From the NCBI RefSeq assembly GCF_001610875.1, contig NZ_CP011272.1, positions 4,135,988-4,199,987 on the forward strand: DNA of 64,000 nt, read 5' to 3'. This document shows, piece by piece, positions 61,699 to 64,000 of this stretch. Made by a program: the position numbers and the translations under genes. Position 1 is the first letter of the stretch. Every line of letters begins with the position of its first letter. The notes below the pieces were generated by a model. That model ran no database searches and had not been told where the DNA came from. It saw only the letters and a list, made by a program, of their open reading frames with translations. The DNA is from Pirellula sp. SH-Sr6A. GTDB taxonomy: Bacteria; Planctomycetota; Planctomycetia; Pirellulales; Pirellulaceae.

Positions 61699-63543
61699 TC
61701 AACGTTCGTACTGCTGGTAAAATCGACGCGCTGCCTCATGATAAGGGAGACCTTGCCAGTTGACAGCCAACTCCAACGGAATCAGGCCACTGATACTCGC
61801 GCCGGCCGGGCTTTGATGATAGATCGCCTGAAGTGACTCGCTGACCAATCTGGAAGGTGCATCTCGTCGTACGACGAGCAATGCCGTCGTTGCAAGCGTT
61901 TGCACCGAACCTGCCCCGTCGAGGCCATAATCCTTCATGGGTATCTCGTACGGGCGGAACATCGGCTCCTCAAGTGCCAGTGTTGCCGCATTGCTGATAG
62001 GTAACATTTCGAAGCCTTCTGCATGCAGCATATCCCGTACGCCCTGTTGCCCTACTTTCACCACAACGACCACCACTTCCGCTTGGCGGCGCAGATCCTC
62101 TTGAAACCAATCGCCATCGATGGTGGAGAGTTCATCGACATCCATATCGAAATGAGAAATCAAACGTATCGCAGCTTGTCGAGTACCCGAGGCCTTGGAA
62201 CCGAGCATGACGCGTCTGGAGGCGATATCTTCGATACGACGAATGCCCAATTCCTTTCTCACCAAAATATGCACTGCTTCGTAAAACAAAGGTGCAACCA
62301 CCGCGACTTGATCGGATCGTACGGCAGATTCCTGCATGATCGCTAGGTGTACCTTGCCGTCCTGAAGCTGCTTCAAATTATCTAGGGAACCATTGGTTGG
62401 GATCACATTGGGGTGCAATCCAGTTTCGCGTTCGATTTCGGCAGAAATTTGACCTGCAAACTGGAAATACATCCCTCCCGGGGACCCCGAGGCGATCGTG
62501 ACGCGTCGGGGAAGCGTGTTGTCATGAACGACTTCCAGCATTCGGGGACCGACGAGCCAAGTCACCAATCCGGCGAAGAGCAGGAAGAGGACGATATTTT
62601 GGGTCATGCGTTGGGAACGCGTGGGCTCGACATTTCGCGATCCCGATAGAGCCGCGATGATCGGTACGTTGGACAGCCAGTACTTGGCCTGTCTCCACAT
62701 CGATGGGGGGCGCGCCGAAATGGGAGACCCCTGATAGAAGCGTTCGAGATCGTCCGCTAATTCGCGGGCCGTGGCATAGCGTCGCGATGGTGTTTTTTCT
62801 AAACACTTCATGACAATCGTATCCAGATCGGGATGGACATCCGGCCTGGATAAACGAACGCTAGGGGCTGGACGGTTCATGACCTGCATCATGGTTTGCA
62901 GGACCGTCTCGGCTTGGAAAGGGGGCTTGCCTACGAGCAACGCATAAAGAATCGCCCCCATCGCATAAACATCGGTCGACGCGCCCTGCTCTTCGCTCTT
63001 CCCCGCGGCTTGCTCGGGTGACATGTAGCTGGGGGTGCCTAGAGCCGCCCCCGTCGCGGTGAGGCCTTCGTCGGCGCCTATGCGTTTGGCCAATCCGAAG
63101 TCGGTTAAGACGACCTCATCATCCTGTGTGATCAGAACGTTGGCCGGTTTTAAATCCCTGTGAACGACCCCTTGGGAATGTGCGTAATCGATGGCCCGAG
63201 CGACATCTCGAACATACCGAACAGCCTCCCGGACGTTCATGGGCCCCTCGCTTAGCTTTTTGGCCAAGTCGGTTCCGGGGACGTAGTCCATCGAAAAGAA
63301 ATGATGTCCCTCGTGCTCCCCGCAGTGGTAGATCGTGATGATCGAAGGGTGCATCAAGCTCCCTGCGCTGCGGGCCTCAGCATAGAATCGGATGACTTCA
63401 TCGTCGCTCGCCAACGCACCCGAACGGATCATTTTGACTGCGACCTGGCGACTTAAGTTGGATTGGGTCGCCAAGTAAACGACGCCCATACCACCTCGCC
63501 CTAATACCTTTTCTAATACATAGTCACCGAAACGGCAGGGCAA
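61699..63543 (-). CDS. Ser/Thr kinase fused to TAXI-type binding domain, 5' truncated
   Basis: 614 aa. Kinase domain about 7-270: GRGGMGVVYLA, AVKMI (Lys37), HRDLKPANV (Asp130), TDFGLAK (Asp148), LGTPSYMSPEQ. One transmembrane segment (about 316-332). Residues 346-614 match the TAXI solute-binding family (VTIASGSPGGMYFQFAGQI, SLDNLKQLQDGKVHLAIMQ), so the protein is a receptor kinase that senses a small molecule outside. The frame begins with TTG and has no ATG before an upstream stop that lies inside the IS66-like element. The original start is therefore probably lost by insertion. Confidence 0.85.
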   Translation of the reverse strand: MPCRFGDYVLEKVLGRGGMGVVYLATQSNLSRQVAVKMIRSGALASDDEVIRFYAEARSAGSLMHPSIITIYHCGEHEGHHFFSMDYVPGTDLAKKLSEGPMNVREAVRYVRDVARAIDYAHSQGVVHRDLKPANVLITQDDEVVLTDFGLAKRIGADEGLTATGAALGTPSYMSPEQAAGKSEEQGASTDVYAMGAILYALLVGKPPFQAETVLQTMMQVMNRPAPSVRLSRPDVHPDLDTIVMKCLEKTPSRRYATARELADDLERFYQGSPISARPPSMWRQAKYWLSNVPIIAALSGSRNVEPTRSQRMTQNIVLFLLFAGLVTWLVGPRMLEVVHDNTLPRRVTIASGSPGGMYFQFAGQISAEIERETGLHPNVIPTNGSLDNLKQLQDGKVHLAIMQESAVRSDQVAVVAPLFYEAVHILVRKELGIRRIEDIASRRVMLGSKASGTRQAAIRLISHFDMDVDELSTIDGDWFQEDLRRQAEVVVVVVKVGQQGVRDMLHAEGFEMLPISNAATLALEEPMFRPYEIPMKDYGLDGAGSVQTLATTALLVVRRDAPSRLVSESLQAIYHQSPAGASISGLIPLELAVNWQGLPYHEAARRFYQQYER

Positions 63544-63545
63544 CG

Positions 63546-64000
63546 GTAACCGTTCACGGGGTGGGGAGTATCTTGGGGGCTGGCTGATTTGTTAGTTTGG
63601 CTTCGATGGCTCGAACAAGGTACTGATAGACGCTTCGATTTTGAATGCGGCATGTTGCTGCAACGCTAAAGATGCGCTCGATAAACCTGCTGCCGCCTTC
63701 CGACTGCGTTCCAAAAGATAACTTTCGATAAATGACAGCCTTGCGCAACGCTCGTTCGGCGCGGTTGTTCGTTGGTTCAAGCCCTTGATTGCTGATGAAC
63801 AGCCATAACCGGTTTCGGTGCACATACAGCGATTTACACTGATTCCGCAACTTCGAATCGTGACTTCCCATTCCTGCGTACAGAAGTTCATTGATCTTCT
63901 TGGCTATTGGGATCGCTGAATTCTGGAATTCCTCCCATTCGATCTGGCCTTGCTTGAATCGATGCCATAGACGAAAAACTTCTTTGACCTCTTTCATGAC
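63546..64000 (-). mobile_element. IS66-family element, end in window
   Basis: The terminal sequence GTAACCGTTCACGGGG begins at 63546, similar to IS66-type ends, and the transposase stop lies 9 bases inside. The element continues past the window end. It sits exactly at the 5' end of the kinase gene. The target duplication cannot be checked because the other end is outside. Confidence 0.75.
63554..64000 (-). CDS. tnpC: IS66-family transposase (TnpC), C-terminal part
   Basis: 148 aa visible, open to the window edge. NRAERALRKAVIYRKLSFGT, FIERIFSVAATCRIQN and VYQYLVRAIEAKL are the conserved C-terminal region of IS66 TnpC transposases (DDE fold). The N-terminal part and the partner genes lie outside the window. 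Confidence 0.92.
   Translation of the reverse strand, partial: VMKEVKEVFRLWHRFKQGQIEWEEFQNSAIPIAKKINELLYAGMGSHDSKLRNQCKSLYVHRNRLWLFISNQGLEPTNNRAERALRKAVIYRKLSFGTQSEGGSRFIERIFSVAATCRIQNRSVYQYLVRAIEAKLTNQPAPKILPTP

Noticed and set aside
1-64000. Search by eye for rRNA, complete restriction-modification, retron, CBASS or diversity-generating retroelement genes
   Set aside because: No 16S/23S segments, reverse transcriptase, restriction nuclease partner or cyclase motif was recognised; only an orphan methyltransferase and an AlbA_2 protein are present.

Overview
The window looks like a planctomycete chromosome, probably Pirellulaceae-like. Host genes carry marks common in that group: a LESRxLL motif behind the N-terminus of a dockerin-bearing secreted enzyme, a very large VWA protein with Gly/Met-rich tracts, an ECF sigma/anti-sigma pair, a secreted sugar-acting enzyme cluster and a membrane Ser/Thr kinase. 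The genus is inference; no rRNA is present.

Layout. (1) 1-5243, host: the end of an RHS/YD-repeat protein and a dockerin plus vanadium-haloperoxidase-like protein. (2) About 5529-42430, a prophage of siphovirus type. Its left edge is the displaced 3' half of a tRNA-Phe gene (5529-5577) beside a tyrosine recombinase; the right edge lies somewhere before tRNA-Leu (42668) and I could not find the matching attachment half. Nearly all phage genes are on the minus strand, read right to left: regulator, two aberrant tRNA-like genes, a tandem CsrA-like protein, two GNATs, a second tyrosine recombinase, small genes, a replication-type protein with internal iterons, a ParB-like protein, an accessory patch (Schlafen-type AlbA_2 protein; a DNA methyltransferase and an unknown gene on the plus strand), a membrane-anchored trypsin-like protease, a CarF/TMEM189-like lipid desaturase, HNH, terminase, portal, prohead protease, fibre-like proteins, capsid, head-tail connectors, tail tube, a frameshifted tail chaperone, tape measure and terminal tail genes. 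(3) 42668-63543, host: tRNA-Leu(GAG), threonine aldolase, a pectate-lyase/DUF188/GHL10 cluster, an anti-sigma/ECF pair, a 1440-aa VWA protein, a DUF11-type repeat protein, an ABC permease, a large membrane protein, and a Ser/Thr kinase fused to a TAXI-type solute-binding domain. (4) 63546-64000: the end of an IS66-family element that appears to have cut off the kinase's 5' end.

Most unusual points. (a) Five copies of GTTTCCGCGGAA(A/T)C, three of them perfect 14-bp palindromes, were found only inside the prophage. They resemble bacterial parS (GTTTCACGTGAAAC) with a changed centre, and the prophage encodes a ParB-like protein with clamp and HTH motifs but no ParA that I can see. (b) Two tRNA-like genes have sound acceptor, D and T arms, but their anticodon loops are 12 and 28 nt; the 12-nt loop contains CCUCCU, the anti-Shine-Dalgarno sequence. 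(c) Directly downstream is a single-chain tandem CsrA-like protein with ANGGA motifs in its own leader, followed by two paralogous GNATs. Together (b) and (c) suggest a phage translation-control island. (d) The prophage carries a plasmalogen-type (CarF/TMEM189) desaturase homologue.
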